A stretch of 40,651 nt of DNA from Mariniblastus sp. (GCA_028823415.1 JAPKBL010000038.1:1-40651), one strand, 5' to 3'; numbered from the stretch's first letter, positions 19,343 to 28,748 are shown. Made by a program: numbers and translations. The notes: generated by a model from the letters alone, not told the origin.

Positions 19343-20785
19343 ATGCAACAAATTGAGCCCCATGAGTTAGTTAATCGATTTAACCGACGTACATTCCTGA
19401 ATCGCGGTGGAGTTGGCTTTGGGGCTGCCGCGTTGGGCACTCTGTTGGGTCAATGGAATCGAGCCCAAGGCGCTTCCGCAAAAATAGATCTACCGTTTTC
19501 AATTCCCCACCATGCTCCTAAAATTAAGCGGGTAATCTTTCTGTGCATGGCCGGTGGGCCATCCCATCTGGAAACATTTGACTATAAACCGGAACTCGAA
19601 CGGCTCGATGGCCAGCCAATGCCCGCGTCGTTCACTTCTGGACAGCCCATCGCGCAGCTGCGGGGGCAAGCACTTAAGTGCTTGAGGCCCCTAACCAAAT
19701 TCAGACCCTATGGCCAAAGCGGACTTCAGTTCAGTGATTTCTTGCCTTACCAATCCCAATTGGCGGACGACATCTGCGTCGTCAAATCGTTGGTGACCGA
19801 ACAGATCAACCACGACCCGGCACACACCTTTATGAACACTGGAACCGCAATTAGCGGTCGCCCTTCGATGGGTTCCTGGATTAACTATGGACTCGGAAAT
19901 GAGAGTGAAAACCTTCCGGGGTTCGTTGTGATGTCGAGCGTGGGCGGTAGAAACCCTCAACCGATTGCGTCACGTCAATGGGCTTCCGGGTTTTTGCCAA
20001 GTCGTCACCAAGGTGTTGAGTTCAATTCCGCTGGGAATCCCGTTCATTATGTACAGAATCCTCAGGGAATCTCTGATCGCCAGCAAAGTGACCTCGTTCG
20101 GGCCATCGGCAAACTCGATTCACTTCGTAATCAAAAGATTCAAAACCCTGAAATCGATACACGAATCGCCGCCTATGAACTGGCGTTTCGAATGCAGACC
20201 TCGGTTCCTGAATTGACCGACGTGAGTGCTGAACCGCAGCACGTTCTTGACATGTACGGGGCGAAACCGGGCGACGGTAGTTTCGCCTCCAACTGCCTGT
20301 TAGCAAGACGACTAGCAGAGCGTGGCGTTCGGTTTATTCAACTCTATCACCGTGGCTGGGATCACCATGGGGGATTAGAAAAATATATGAAAGTGTGTTG
20401 CGACCATACCGATCGCGCAACTTGGGCACTGATGGCGGATCTCAAGCAGCGCGGAATGCTAGAAGATACGCTTGTGGTTTGGGGCGGAGAATTTGGCCGG
20501 ACTCCGATGTTTCAAGGAAAAGGTGGAGCCGGCAGAGATCATCACATTAAGGGATTTTCAATGTGGCTCGCCGGTGGTGGCGTCAAAAAGGGAGTTTCCT
20601 ACGGCGAAACCGATGAACTCGGTTACCATGCCGTAAAGGACATTGTCCACGTGCGAGATTTGCATGCGACCATTCTTCATCTATTCGGCATTGATCATGA
20701 AAAATTCACAGTGCCATTCCAGGGACTGGACATGAAACTAACCGGAGTCAAACCCGCCCGCGTCGCGCATGGAATTTTGACTTAG
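19343..20785 (+). CDS. DUF1501 protein with Tat-type leader
   Basis: The 480-residue protein starts with a twin-arginine type leader (FNRRTFLNRGGVGFGAAALG). The body is the DUF1501 family, related to the alkaline phosphatase/sulfatase fold: IKRVIFLCMAGGPSHLETFDYKP near the N terminus, HTFMNTGTAISGRPSMGSW, FASNCLLARRLAERGVRFIQ, GWDHHGG and VWGGEFGRTP before DHHIKGFSMWLAGGGV. The conserved GEFGRTP and DHHIKGF segments probably bind metal or phosphate/sulfate groups. It is exported with its cytochrome partner immediately upstream. No enzymatic activity is established for the family to my knowledge. Confidence 0.93.
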   Translation: MQQIEPHELVNRFNRRTFLNRGGVGFGAAALGTLLGQWNRAQGASAKIDLPFSIPHHAPKIKRVIFLCMAGGPSHLETFDYKPELERLDGQPMPASFTSGQPIAQLRGQALKCLRPLTKFRPYGQSGLQFSDFLPYQSQLADDICVVKSLVTEQINHDPAHTFMNTGTAISGRPSMGSWINYGLGNESENLPGFVVMSSVGGRNPQPIASRQWASGFLPSRHQGVEFNSAGNPVHYVQNPQGISDRQQSDLVRAIGKLDSLRNQKIQNPEIDTRIAAYELAFRMQTSVPELTDVSAEPQHVLDMYGAKPGDGSFASNCLLARRLAERGVRFIQLYHRGWDHHGGLEKYMKVCCDHTDRATWALMADLKQRGMLEDTLVVWGGEFGRTPMFQGKGGAGRDHHIKGFSMWLAGGGVKKGVSYGETDELGYHAVKDIVHVRDLHATILHLFGIDHEKFTVPFQGLDMKLTGVKPARVAHGILT

Positions 20786-20790
20786 CCACC

Positions 20791-20804
20791 CCGTCGCGAG
20801 ACGG
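20791..20804. terminator. Small hairpin between convergent genes
   Basis: CCGTC (20791-20795), loop GCGA, GACGG (20800-20804) form a 5-bp GC-rich stem inside the 19-base gap between the two convergent genes. There is no U tract, so it is a weak candidate terminator at best. Confidence 0.25.
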
Positions 20805-22079
20805 CTAGTTCAGAAACCCGTTCAATGTGCCGGTACTGTCTGCGAATTGGTCAATTTCCAGCCCCATCATATTTCCTAGACTCAGCCAAAGATTGGCCAA
20901 ACGGGTTCCCTTGGCCGCTTGCAGGTGAGTGCCCGAACTGTGCGCACCATTGCCCTTGCCTGCGATCACAACCGGAAGCTGCTCGTACGAATGCTGAGCG
21001 CCATTGCCTAATCCAGACCCTAGGACAAACGTACATTTGTCCAACAGGGTAGTGTCACCATCCTGAATGGATTTTAATCTGTTGACTAAATACGCATATT
21101 GCTGCACGTGAAAACGATCGATCTTTGCAACTCGCTCGTCCTCTTTTGTGTCGTGCGTCATCACGTGATGGCTAACCGGTTTATCGAAAACTCCCTCGTA
21201 AAATTGGGGAGTTTCCCACCGTTCAGGCCCCACCATCATCGTGGCAATACGGGTTTGGTCTGTCTGAAACGCCAGCACCATTAAGTCGCCCATCATGCGA
21301 ATATACTCACCTCGGTCGGTGGGCAGTTGATCGGGCAATTTGTAGTCAATCTTTCCTATGGAACCTTTCGACGCCTTTTGCTTGGCGATTCGGTTTTCGA
21401 CGGATCTCACAGAATTGAGATACTCATCCAACTTTCTCCGGTCGTTCTTGCCGAGAGTTCGGTTTAGGCGATTTGCATCGTCGAGCACAGTATCAAGAAT
21501 ACTCTTTTTAATTGGGGTACTCTCGCCAAAAAGCCTAGCGAAAACCTTTCTTGGATCATTCTGAGATTTCGCATCGTAACCAGGTCCGTACCAAGAAATC
21601 GAATCGAAAATTTTCGGCTCAACGTTGTCGATAAAACTATTGCAACTTAATTCGATTGACGAAAACGGAGTTGCGACGCCTGCGCTTTGGGCGATAATTT
21701 GATCCAGCGTCGCATCGATCGCATTGACACCATCGACGCGTTCATTCGGTTTCGCACTGGTCAACCAGCACGAGCCCGCTTGAGAATGAGGCTCACCAGT
21801 CAGATAGGTTCGGTTAAGACCGCTGATTACTGTGACGTCACTACGCAGTGACTCCAGAGGCTTCAGGCTCTCACCAAATTCGAAATCGGATCCTGCCGAA
21901 TCTGGAAACCACTTCGAACCAATGACTCCGTTGGGTATGTACATAAACGCTAATCGGTTCGCCGTCTCGGTCGACGTTGGATTCTCGCCAGTCGTAGCAC
22001 GCCCCATGACTTCCAGCCATGGCAATGCCACCGCTGCACCAAGCCCACGCAAAACGGTTCTTCGATTCATGCGTCTCAT
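20805..22079 (-). CDS. DUF1552 protein with Tat-type leader
   Basis: The 424-residue protein carries a leader with MNRRTVLRGLGAAVALP, which fits Tat export. The DUF1552 body includes LAFMYIPNGVIGSKWFP, SLRSDVTVISGLNRTYL, TLDQIIAQSAGVATPFSSIEL, RRKLDEYLNSVRSVENRI, MMVGPERWETPQFYEGVF and a C-terminal CTFVLGSGLGNGAQHSYEQ. The family is nearly always next to DUF1592-type cytochromes, as here: its ATG overlaps the upstream stop in ATGA (22076-22079), which implies translational coupling. The function is unknown; as with DUF1501 it is a phosphatase/sulfatase-like exported protein by inference. Confidence 0.92.
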   Translation of the reverse strand: MRRMNRRTVLRGLGAAVALPWLEVMGRATTGENPTSTETANRLAFMYIPNGVIGSKWFPDSAGSDFEFGESLKPLESLRSDVTVISGLNRTYLTGEPHSQAGSCWLTSAKPNERVDGVNAIDATLDQIIAQSAGVATPFSSIELSCNSFIDNVEPKIFDSISWYGPGYDAKSQNDPRKVFARLFGESTPIKKSILDTVLDDANRLNRTLGKNDRRKLDEYLNSVRSVENRIAKQKASKGSIGKIDYKLPDQLPTDRGEYIRMMGDLMVLAFQTDQTRIATMMVGPERWETPQFYEGVFDKPVSHHVMTHDTKEDERVAKIDRFHVQQYAYLVNRLKSIQDGDTTLLDKCTFVLGSGLGNGAQHSYEQLPVVIAGKGNGAHSSGTHLQAAKGTRLANLWLSLGNMMGLEIDQFADSTGTLNGFLN

Positions 22080-24256
22080 TGGGAACCAGGATTCTTTTCT
22101 AGGTGTTTACGAAAGGGTCCACTCAAAACGACTTCTTTGATAACAGATCGAAATCTGAGATCCTGTTGAGTCACGGAGTCTGCCACTCGCCGGATCTCAG
22201 GTTGGTCGACAAAATGTAATTGACGTCCTAACGCATACTTCATTGTATGTTCCACGAATGCTCGGACAAATCTTGATTTATCGCGGAGAACAACGTTCTT
22301 AAATCGTTCTGAACCCACAAAAGCCTCGCCCCTCAGTTCGCCAGAAGAATCGACTTTTTTCCCATTGGCGTAGGAGCCTCTCCATTTTCCGACGGCGTCA
22401 AACATTTCGAAAGCAAACCCCGGGGGATCAATCAAATTGTGACAGGTCGCGCACGCATCATTTTCCCGGTGTTTTGCTAGTTTTTCCCTGATGCTTAATT
22501 CAATGGAGTTCTCGCCCGATGCGGCCTCCAAAGGGGGCACATCAGCTGGGGCAGGGGGGGGCGGCGAGTTGTAGATCACATCTAAAATCCACGCGCCTCG
22601 GTAGACCGGACTGGTTCTCGATGTCGTCGAGGTAGAAATAAGCATCGCCCCCGACGATAAAACACCTCCTCGGTGCCCATCGGGCCATTTTATCCGAAAG
22701 AAATCTTCGAACCTATCGACCGGTGGGGTGTAACCCAATACTTGCTGGGGGTCGATGGAGTACCAATCCATCAGCTGGCGATTCAAGTAGGCATAGTCCG
22801 AAGCGACAAACTCAGTGATTCGCCGATTCTCTACCATTATGGATTCGAAAAACAGCAACTGCTCAATCATCATTGAGATGGCAGGCGGTGGCCGCTGGTT
22901 GCTTTTTACATAATATTGCGGAAACAGAGTTTTGTCAGGCAGCACGGACGCAGCATCCTGCACCTTAAGCCACTGCATCCCGAATTCGGTTGCCAGTGAT
23001 TTACTCTTGGGATCATCTAGCATTCGGTCGACCTGATGCTTCAGTTGCTTATCGGTTAACAGTCGCCGCTCATTGGCCGCTTGGAACAGCTCATCATCAG
23101 GCATCGAACCCCAGATGAAATACGATAATCGATTCGCCATTTTGAAACAATTTTTTAAGTCCGAGTCCCGGACTGCACCCGCCTCAGACGGCGTAAGAAA
23201 TTCATGACGAAACAGAAAATTCGGAGAAATGAGAATCGCAGATACGGTCGTGATCATGGATTTCGAATAAGAATTGTTTTCACCAATTTCATTCTTAAAC
23301 AAATTCAAGTACACCAACATTTCTTCCGCTGAAACGACGCGCCGGAATGCCCGTGGAAGGAATGACAATAATTGTTCTTCAGCCCGCCGAATTGAGTCGT
23401 CCCCACTTTCTCCCTTTACAGGCATGAACATCGATTGCCAAAGATTCGACAATTCTGCAAACTCTACGTTGTTTAACAGCGAGTTCGAGATTTCAAGGTA
23501 ACTCTCCATTAATAACGGAGAGAGGCTAAGTGCAGACTGATCGTTTGCAAACCCGTGCTCTACCGGCGGATCCACTGGAAGTGTCGAAACACCCGGCAAA
23601 TCGGAATACCGTTCGCGGGAATTCCAAAAACAACTTACCGCCAAAACATGGCGAGGCATTTGGCCGGTTGCGGGCTGGAAGTAACCGTTGGTTTGAATGA
23701 TCTTCGAATTATTATTAAAACAGGACCGCGGCAGGCGAAATAGATCACGAATAGTATTCTCATACTCGGCGCGATTTAAGCGGCGCATTTTACCGTGCCC
23801 CGGATCCAATCGAGTTCCGTTCTCGACGGTTCTCATTAACCAATCACTCAGTTTGGAAATTTCTTGGGCACTGGCCCGCGAATTGCCTTCTGGTGGCATT
23901 CGCCCGCTCTCTACTTGGCGGAGGGCATTCCCCCAGAGAGAAAGCGAGCCAACAACGTCCTTGGATGTTTGAAACGTGGAAAGATCCACGCCGCCCTCTC
24001 CGTCGGACCCGTCGTGGCAGTCAAGGCAATGTTTCTCTAAGAACGGTTTGCCAATGAGGTCGAATTCATCAAGCGGCGGGGCCACGGTTTGTGGAGTGGA
24101 AGTAACGATTGTGGATGAAGCCTTCGCTTTGGAGGCAAGCGCAGATGGACTACCATCGCGGATAGAAACAGATGCTCCAACGAGAGTGCAAATTACCAGG
24201 TACAACAGGCAACGATGTTTTGCGAATTTATTATTGCTATGGAAAAGCATTACCAT
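22076..24256 (-). CDS. Exported c-type cytochrome with DUF1587/1595/1592/1588/1585
   Basis: This 726-residue protein is the planctomycete DUF1592-type exported cytochrome. It has an N-terminal hydrophobic leader (CLLYLVICTLVGASVS), then the haem site CLDCH (77-81) in the PSCyt1 domain. MRRLNRAEYENTIRDLFRL opens a DUF1587 region that looks shortened. The core (about 270-560) carries LLSFLPRAFRRVVSAEE, ILISPNFLFRHEFL, RLSYFIWGSMPDDELF and FFRIKWPDGHRGGVLSSGAM. The second haem site CATCH is at 602-606 (DACATCHNLIDPPGFAFE), followed by EHTMKYALGRQLHF in the DUF1585 part. The ATG has no clear Shine-Dalgarno sequence. It is coupled to DUF1552 by a 4-base overlap. Confidence 0.93.
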   Translation of the reverse strand: MVMLFHSNNKFAKHRCLLYLVICTLVGASVSIRDGSPSALASKAKASSTIVTSTPQTVAPPLDEFDLIGKPFLEKHCLDCHDGSDGEGGVDLSTFQTSKDVVGSLSLWGNALRQVESGRMPPEGNSRASAQEISKLSDWLMRTVENGTRLDPGHGKMRRLNRAEYENTIRDLFRLPRSCFNNNSKIIQTNGYFQPATGQMPRHVLAVSCFWNSRERYSDLPGVSTLPVDPPVEHGFANDQSALSLSPLLMESYLEISNSLLNNVEFAELSNLWQSMFMPVKGESGDDSIRRAEEQLLSFLPRAFRRVVSAEEMLVYLNLFKNEIGENNSYSKSMITTVSAILISPNFLFRHEFLTPSEAGAVRDSDLKNCFKMANRLSYFIWGSMPDDELFQAANERRLLTDKQLKHQVDRMLDDPKSKSLATEFGMQWLKVQDAASVLPDKTLFPQYYVKSNQRPPPAISMMIEQLLFFESIMVENRRITEFVASDYAYLNRQLMDWYSIDPQQVLGYTPPVDRFEDFFRIKWPDGHRGGVLSSGAMLISTSTTSRTSPVYRGAWILDVIYNSPPPPAPADVPPLEAASGENSIELSIREKLAKHRENDACATCHNLIDPPGFAFEMFDAVGKWRGSYANGKKVDSSGELRGEAFVGSERFKNVVLRDKSRFVRAFVEHTMKYALGRQLHFVDQPEIRRVADSVTQQDLRFRSVIKEVVLSGPFRKHLEKNPGSQ

Positions 24257-24337
24257 CCAAGGTTTCTCTAGGTCCGGTTAGTCATGGCCTCAACTCAACT
24301 TAGCTTTCTGGAAAAAGAATCCGGCAGACAAAGTGGA

Positions 24338-25027
24338 TTACTTAGTCGTTTTTTTGTTGGCTGATTTCAAAATCGCGCTTTGTAACTTCATTGAGATCGC
24401 GACGATCTCAGAATCGATTCTTTTCAACTCGCCTTCGATATCATTTCCATCCCGGGCTTGCTCGAGTATTTCCGATCGCCGTCTTTGTAATTTTAAAAAT
24501 TTATAGTCTTGAGCCAAGATCAGTTTCATGGCTTCGCTCTTCTGTTGGTCAGTCAAAAAGCTGCTAATGGGCTTAATGATCTTTCTAGCTCGCAGGTCCG
24601 GTTGGGCAGAAAGCAGGACAAGCGTGAAATTTTTGTGAAGCTGAGCGTCGGATAATTCAGGTAACTCGAGCTCGTCGCGGTCGGTTAAGAAAAGAACCAG
24701 GGGAGAGCCCTCCGGTTTCACCGCTTCCTCCCTCGGTTCTTGGACCGTTTCCGCGCCCACCAAGGGCACCAGTTCTTGTAAATTACTAAGGCCCGGTTGG
24801 TTTATAGACGCATTCTCGGGAGAATTCGTTCCATCGACCAAAATACTCTCTGAGTGCGCTATTGCATCTTGAGTGCTTTGTGGCGAGGGAGAACGTTCCC
24901 TCTGGCATCCAGTTTGTACGAAAAAAAACAACAGTACTAGGTTCGGTAACATCAAAAAGACATAGTGGCGGATAGAAAATGCCGCCGCTGTTGAGCCTTG
25001 TCTTGCATTCAGATGATTTACGAACAT
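24338..25027 (-). CDS. Putative lipoprotein of unknown function
   Basis: The 229-residue protein has a hydrophobic N-terminal segment (VFLMLPNLVLLFFFVQTGC) ending at Cys41; QTGC is a poor but possible lipobox, so it may be a lipoprotein or a signal-anchored protein. A low-complexity acidic/Ser-Thr linker follows (about 42-110). The C-terminal half (about 115-229) is helical: LPELSDAQLHKNFTLVLLSA, LTDQQKSEAMKLILAQDYKF and ELKRIDSEIVAISMKLQ, which looks like a coiled coil. I do not recognise the family. GGAG precedes the ATG. It lies 81 bases upstream of the DUF1592 gene and 50 bases after the WYL-like gene, so it probably belongs to the same unit. Confidence 0.65.
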   Translation of the reverse strand: MFVNHLNARQGSTAAAFSIRHYVFLMLPNLVLLFFFVQTGCQRERSPSPQSTQDAIAHSESILVDGTNSPENASINQPGLSNLQELVPLVGAETVQEPREEAVKPEGSPLVLFLTDRDELELPELSDAQLHKNFTLVLLSAQPDLRARKIIKPISSFLTDQQKSEAMKLILAQDYKFLKLQRRRSEILEQARDGNDIEGELKRIDSEIVAISMKLQSAILKSANKKTTK

Positions 25028-25077
25028 GCCACTCCGCTAGCAATGATAGCACTTGAGGTTCGCAATCCGCACTAGAA

Positions 25078-25320
25078 TTAGCCCATTGCCACTGGCATTA
25101 CATAATCCCAAGCTGGCTTTAGTTCCAAATGCTGACAACGATCCATCACAAATTGTCTTGGCTCCTCACGAGACAGACAAAGACCTAAAAACTTGCCTCC
25201 CCCAATCCAGCGGATCGGGCTTACCACTCGCTGTGACAAATTTCCCTTTGAATCAACATAGCGAAAGGTGACGACCAGATCATCGTAGTTTTGGATTGAT
25301 TTCTGAATTTTTTCTTTCAC
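25078..25320 (-). CDS. Small WYL-like domain protein
   Basis: The 80-residue protein resembles the WYL-type ligand-binding fold standing alone: VVTFRYVDSKGNLSQRVVSP, IRWIGGGKFLGLCLSREEPR and QFVMDRCQHLELKPAWDYVMPV. It lacks any DNA-binding HTH that WYL regulators normally have at the N terminus. I chose GTG 25320 because GGAG lies seven bases upstream; a TTG at 25392 (104 residues) is the longest alternative. It lies 82 bases after the TPR gene, within the run of minus-strand genes. A role in sensing a small molecule or nucleic acid is inference. Confidence 0.6.
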   Translation of the reverse strand: MKEKIQKSIQNYDDLVVTFRYVDSKGNLSQRVVSPIRWIGGGKFLGLCLSREEPRQFVMDRCQHLELKPAWDYVMPVAMG

Positions 25321-25402
25321 CGCAGATCTCCATAAGATTGTTCTCTCTTCAATATTAGGAGTGTCGCCGCAGCTCGGGACACGTAAGGTCAATCCCGAAA
25401 AA

Positions 25403-26776
25403 CTATTTTGCTTTTTTGGGAATCTCTCCCAGAGACTTCAAACACAGCAGGGATCGCCCATGGGTCGGTTCCAACTCAAGGCAGCGGTTAAACGAGTTGG
25501 AAGCCGCGGATGTCTTTCCCATCCCCAGTTCTGATCGTCCAAGCAGGTAAAATGCCTCAGCCGAAGAAGGGTTAAACTTGACCGCCAAAGTTGCCTGCTG
25601 GTTCGCAAGACCAAATTCTTCCAGAAGAATCCCTTCTTGAGCGTAAAGCTCAGCTCCAATTGCCTGGTAAACCAGGCTCTTCTCTTTGTCCAAGACCGTA
25701 TTCCCGTAGTAATTCGCAACTCTCTTGCAACAATCCCGAGCCGACTTGTCACTATTGATATCAATACCTTCCATCCACGCCTGCAGGGCAATTTCTTCCT
25801 CGCCCCGCAGCATTTGAACATCACCGAGGGTCAATAATATACTAGAGTTGGGGCCGAACCGTTCAATCCGCTCCTCGATTAATTCGACGGCCTCTTTAAC
25901 GCGACCAACAAAAACATCTAGTTTGATGAACGAGTCCTGGACATTTAAATCAAATTCCTCGCCAAGCACCTCTTTGACTTTCTCCCTTGCCACTCGGTTC
26001 TCGTGTTGCGCAACTTTGGCCATTGCCTCCTTCGCTTTTGCGTAATAGCCAAACTTGGAGTTGTTCTCCATCATTCGTTGCCGCTGTTCACCAAAGGGAG
26101 ACCTAATTCGAACCCATTTGCTATCCGCTTCGATGCTTTGTTTCTCTGCTCCCGCGACATTACCTCGCTTCAATTCAATTTGCGACCGGAGCACGAACGT
26201 TTGTACCGTTCCCTTTTCTGCGCGAACGACTTCGGTGAGTAACGACTCTGCTTCATCTAAGTCCCCGCGTCGATAGAGAATTTTAGCCAACTCAAATTTC
26301 GAAAGTGGAATCTTGACAGCTTTACGAAACGCTTCCTCAGCGTTCTTTGGGTCCTCGTTTCGTAAATGATTACGCCCAATGAAATACATCGCGTCCGCAG
26401 ACTTAGGGTGCTCTAACTCAATGGCACGCTGAAATTCGGAGTTGGCTTCCTCCAAATTTCCGACCCGCGATAAACAAAATCCGTTGTCAAAGGCAACGAA
26501 TGCCGAATCAGGCATGAGTTCAGCCGCACGTCCGAATGTCGCCTGCGCTTCGGCGTAATAACCTGCAGCCATATAGGCCTGGCCAAGCCAATGCCAGTCC
26601 GCCGGGACTTTGGTTGTATCTCGAAAAAAAGCGAGATCGTCTTCTGTAAAAGAATCCACTATGGCCAAATTCGGACGAGGTGGCGCTGGCTGCGACGTTT
26701 TCTGAAAGTAAAGATAGCCAAAAACGACAACTTCGATTGCGATGACTACTAACGTAAAAGATACCTCTCGACGCAT
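25403..26776 (-). CDS. Membrane-anchored TPR protein
   Basis: The 457-residue protein has one N-terminal membrane helix (about 5-25, VSFTLVVIAIEVVVFGYLYF) and then a long array of tetratricopeptide-like helix pairs: WHWLGQAYMAAGYYAEAQATF, AFVAFDNGFCLSRVGNLEEA, AMYFIGRNHLRNEDPKNAEE, AKILYRRGDLDEAESLLTEV and, near the end, AEAFYLLGRSELGMGKTSAA. TPR arrays bind proteins, so a scaffold at the membrane is likely. The start codon directly follows the stop of the upstream VCBS gene (TAGATG) and GGAGG of that gene's end acts as its Shine-Dalgarno sequence, so the two are translationally coupled and probably act together. Confidence 0.87.
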   Translation of the reverse strand: MRREVSFTLVVIAIEVVVFGYLYFQKTSQPAPPRPNLAIVDSFTEDDLAFFRDTTKVPADWHWLGQAYMAAGYYAEAQATFGRAAELMPDSAFVAFDNGFCLSRVGNLEEANSEFQRAIELEHPKSADAMYFIGRNHLRNEDPKNAEEAFRKAVKIPLSKFELAKILYRRGDLDEAESLLTEVVRAEKGTVQTFVLRSQIELKRGNVAGAEKQSIEADSKWVRIRSPFGEQRQRMMENNSKFGYYAKAKEAMAKVAQHENRVAREKVKEVLGEEFDLNVQDSFIKLDVFVGRVKEAVELIEERIERFGPNSSILLTLGDVQMLRGEEEIALQAWMEGIDINSDKSARDCCKRVANYYGNTVLDKEKSLVYQAIGAELYAQEGILLEEFGLANQQATLAVKFNPSSAEAFYLLGRSELGMGKTSAASNSFNRCLELEPTHGRSLLCLKSLGEIPKKAK

Positions 26777-28117
26777 CTATTTACCCTCCGCTGGATTAAG
26801 GAAGGCATCGATGCCACCAAATTTCGAATAGGGTCGACGAAAATGAAAACTACCGGTCACGATATCAGGGGTTCCATCGTTGTTGACGTCTCCACAGGCG
26901 ACGCAGGAAAGCTGAATAGGTTCACTGGCAACTTGCCATGTTTTGAAATTCTGTTCTCCATCGTTTTCTAACCAGACAACACTGGCGGCGTTGTCTTGCG
27001 ACCAATCATTAAAGATCGAAACGGCCGCCACATCCAAATCTCCATCGCCGTCGAAATCTGCTGGAGCTACGCCGTATACGCCCCCTACGGAAGCAATCTG
27101 GTGGGAGTCAAACTCCCAATTTCCTTTGTTTTCAAGCCACTTTACGCCGTGCCACGGTTGCGCTGCATTGTTGATCAACTCTAGATTGTCGCCGATAGCA
27201 ATTAAAAAATCTTGATCGCCATCTTGGTCTAAATCAGTCGCGACCATTCCTGCTGTCCCTAAGTCAAAATTCGAGGAAGAAAATATCCAATGCCTCTTGG
27301 CGTTAACCAAACCGTCGCCCTGATTCTCAAAGGCAATCACCTCTTCCTCTTCCTGGGACACCAACGCAGCGAAATCAAGGTCTCCGTCGTTGTCGAAATC
27401 TCCTACCGGGACATGGATCGCCCCTGAAATGTTCAACAGTTCGTAGTCAGTGAAATTTAGGTCACCGTCGTTCTGAAGGTACAAAATTTGCCCCTGCAAT
27501 AGCCCACCAAATACTGCAACTACAAGATCTAAATCACCGTCGTTATCAAAATCGCCATACTGGGCGTCTGTCACCCGTCTTACATTTTTCAAAATATCGA
27601 TGGTCTCGAAAACACCATCATTGTTTTTCAGCAAACACACTCTTCCCACCAAGTCGTTCGTTGGCTGGATTCCACCAATGCAGCTCACCAGATAGTCGAT
27701 GTCTCCATCGCCATCGAAATCGACAGGATTGACACCGCCGGGGCCTGGAAGCTGACGGTCTTGATTGATGATCGTTTCACGCCAATCGCCATTTGATTCG
27801 TGAATCAGACGTTTGACGCGGCCAGTTCGGCAATCGGCAGCAACCACGTCCATCCAATCACTCTCTGTAGATGGGATAAGTTTAAGGTTGGAAAAAAGTT
27901 GGCCGAATTTTGGGTTGGGCAGCAACGCCTCACGGCTGAACTCGATCTGGGATGGCTCAAAGCTGGATTGAATCCGCTCAACATCCACCGGTTTACCCCG
28001 TGCCTGAATGTCATTGCGAAAAGAATAGAAACCAACTGGAATGACAAGCATGAGGAGCACTAAGATGGTCGCCAAAGGTCGATTCCTTTCTCTGCTAGGA
28101 TTCACGTTGCTGTCCAA
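26777..28117 (-). CDS. Membrane-anchored FG-GAP/VCBS repeat protein
   Basis: The 446-residue protein has an N-terminal membrane helix (about 13-33, RPLATILVLLMLVIPVGFYS). The body is a beta-propeller-like array of FG-GAP/VCBS repeats, each with a calcium-binding DxDxDGDxD loop: DFDGDGDID (133-141), DFDNDGDLD (189-197 and 240-248), DLDQDGDQD (295-303), DFDGDGDLD (354-362) and DVNNDGTPD (410-418). Such proteins are exported and bind calcium, surfaces or partner proteins. No other domain is visible. The start is TTG at 28117 without a good Shine-Dalgarno sequence; a GTG five codons in is possible. It is the first gene of the minus-strand run and its stop abuts the TPR gene. Confidence 0.87.
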   Translation of the reverse strand: MDSNVNPSRERNRPLATILVLLMLVIPVGFYSFRNDIQARGKPVDVERIQSSFEPSQIEFSREALLPNPKFGQLFSNLKLIPSTESDWMDVVAADCRTGRVKRLIHESNGDWRETIINQDRQLPGPGGVNPVDFDGDGDIDYLVSCIGGIQPTNDLVGRVCLLKNNDGVFETIDILKNVRRVTDAQYGDFDNDGDLDLVVAVFGGLLQGQILYLQNDGDLNFTDYELLNISGAIHVPVGDFDNDGDLDFAALVSQEEEEVIAFENQGDGLVNAKRHWIFSSSNFDLGTAGMVATDLDQDGDQDFLIAIGDNLELINNAAQPWHGVKWLENKGNWEFDSHQIASVGGVYGVAPADFDGDGDLDVAAVSIFNDWSQDNAASVVWLENDGEQNFKTWQVASEPIQLSCVACGDVNNDGTPDIVTGSFHFRRPYSKFGGIDAFLNPAEGK

Positions 28118-28748
28118 TTCTTATTGAATTTATTTAGTCTCAAGGAATAATCCGCTTTCGAGCAACCATGTTAACATTGCTGGACTCAGGAACGTAGGGA
28201 ATCGGCCATGATTTCTTGGCGCATGGAACAATGCCCCACAAAAACCAATTGTTTAATCCAGTCCCACCTGACCAACCGGCCGGTAGAATTCCAAACCCAA
28301 TTATCACTAACTATCGAAAACGCCGTTGATCAATTACGTCGTCGACAGGGGAGGGGTTCGGAAATCGAAAATTAGTCTGGATTTTGACCATAGATGCCTA
28401 TTCAATTTACTTTCAACGCCAAATCGAACCTGAGTAATATTTGTACGGCCCATTTACTTCTAATTGTCTCAATCAATGCGGAAGGCAGTTTCAGCCACCG
28501 ACCAAAATTAATTTTTGTTTGGGCGATGAAATCTTCTTATCTATCGCGATCGATTGCCGTAGAGGGACCTTAAGCGTCAAAATGGGGCTTGCTCGAGAAC
28601 ACCTCAGCGATCTACCCCAAGACCTCAGACGGCAAAGTTTCACGACATAGTTTGCACCCATACCAAAATTTGCGTCAGCGTTGATAAGCGTTACAGACGT
28701 CTGAGTGATAGACTTTTGGGGGCGTGCAACTGGGCTCGCAGGCAGTTC
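28118..28748. other. Intergenic region without recognised gene (631 bp)
   Basis: This gap separates the FG-GAP gene's upstream side from moaA's end. It must hold the promoter of the long minus-strand run and, possibly, a terminator for moaA, but neither is evident. A short plus-strand frame (28208-28375, about 55 codons) and another (28441-28650) have no recognisable similarity, signal or ribosome binding site and are not called. AGACGTCT near 28697 is a small palindrome only. Confidence 0.35.

Noticed and set aside
28208..28650. Two small plus-strand frames in the gap before moaA
   Set aside because: No ribosome binding site, similarity or signal; too short to support.
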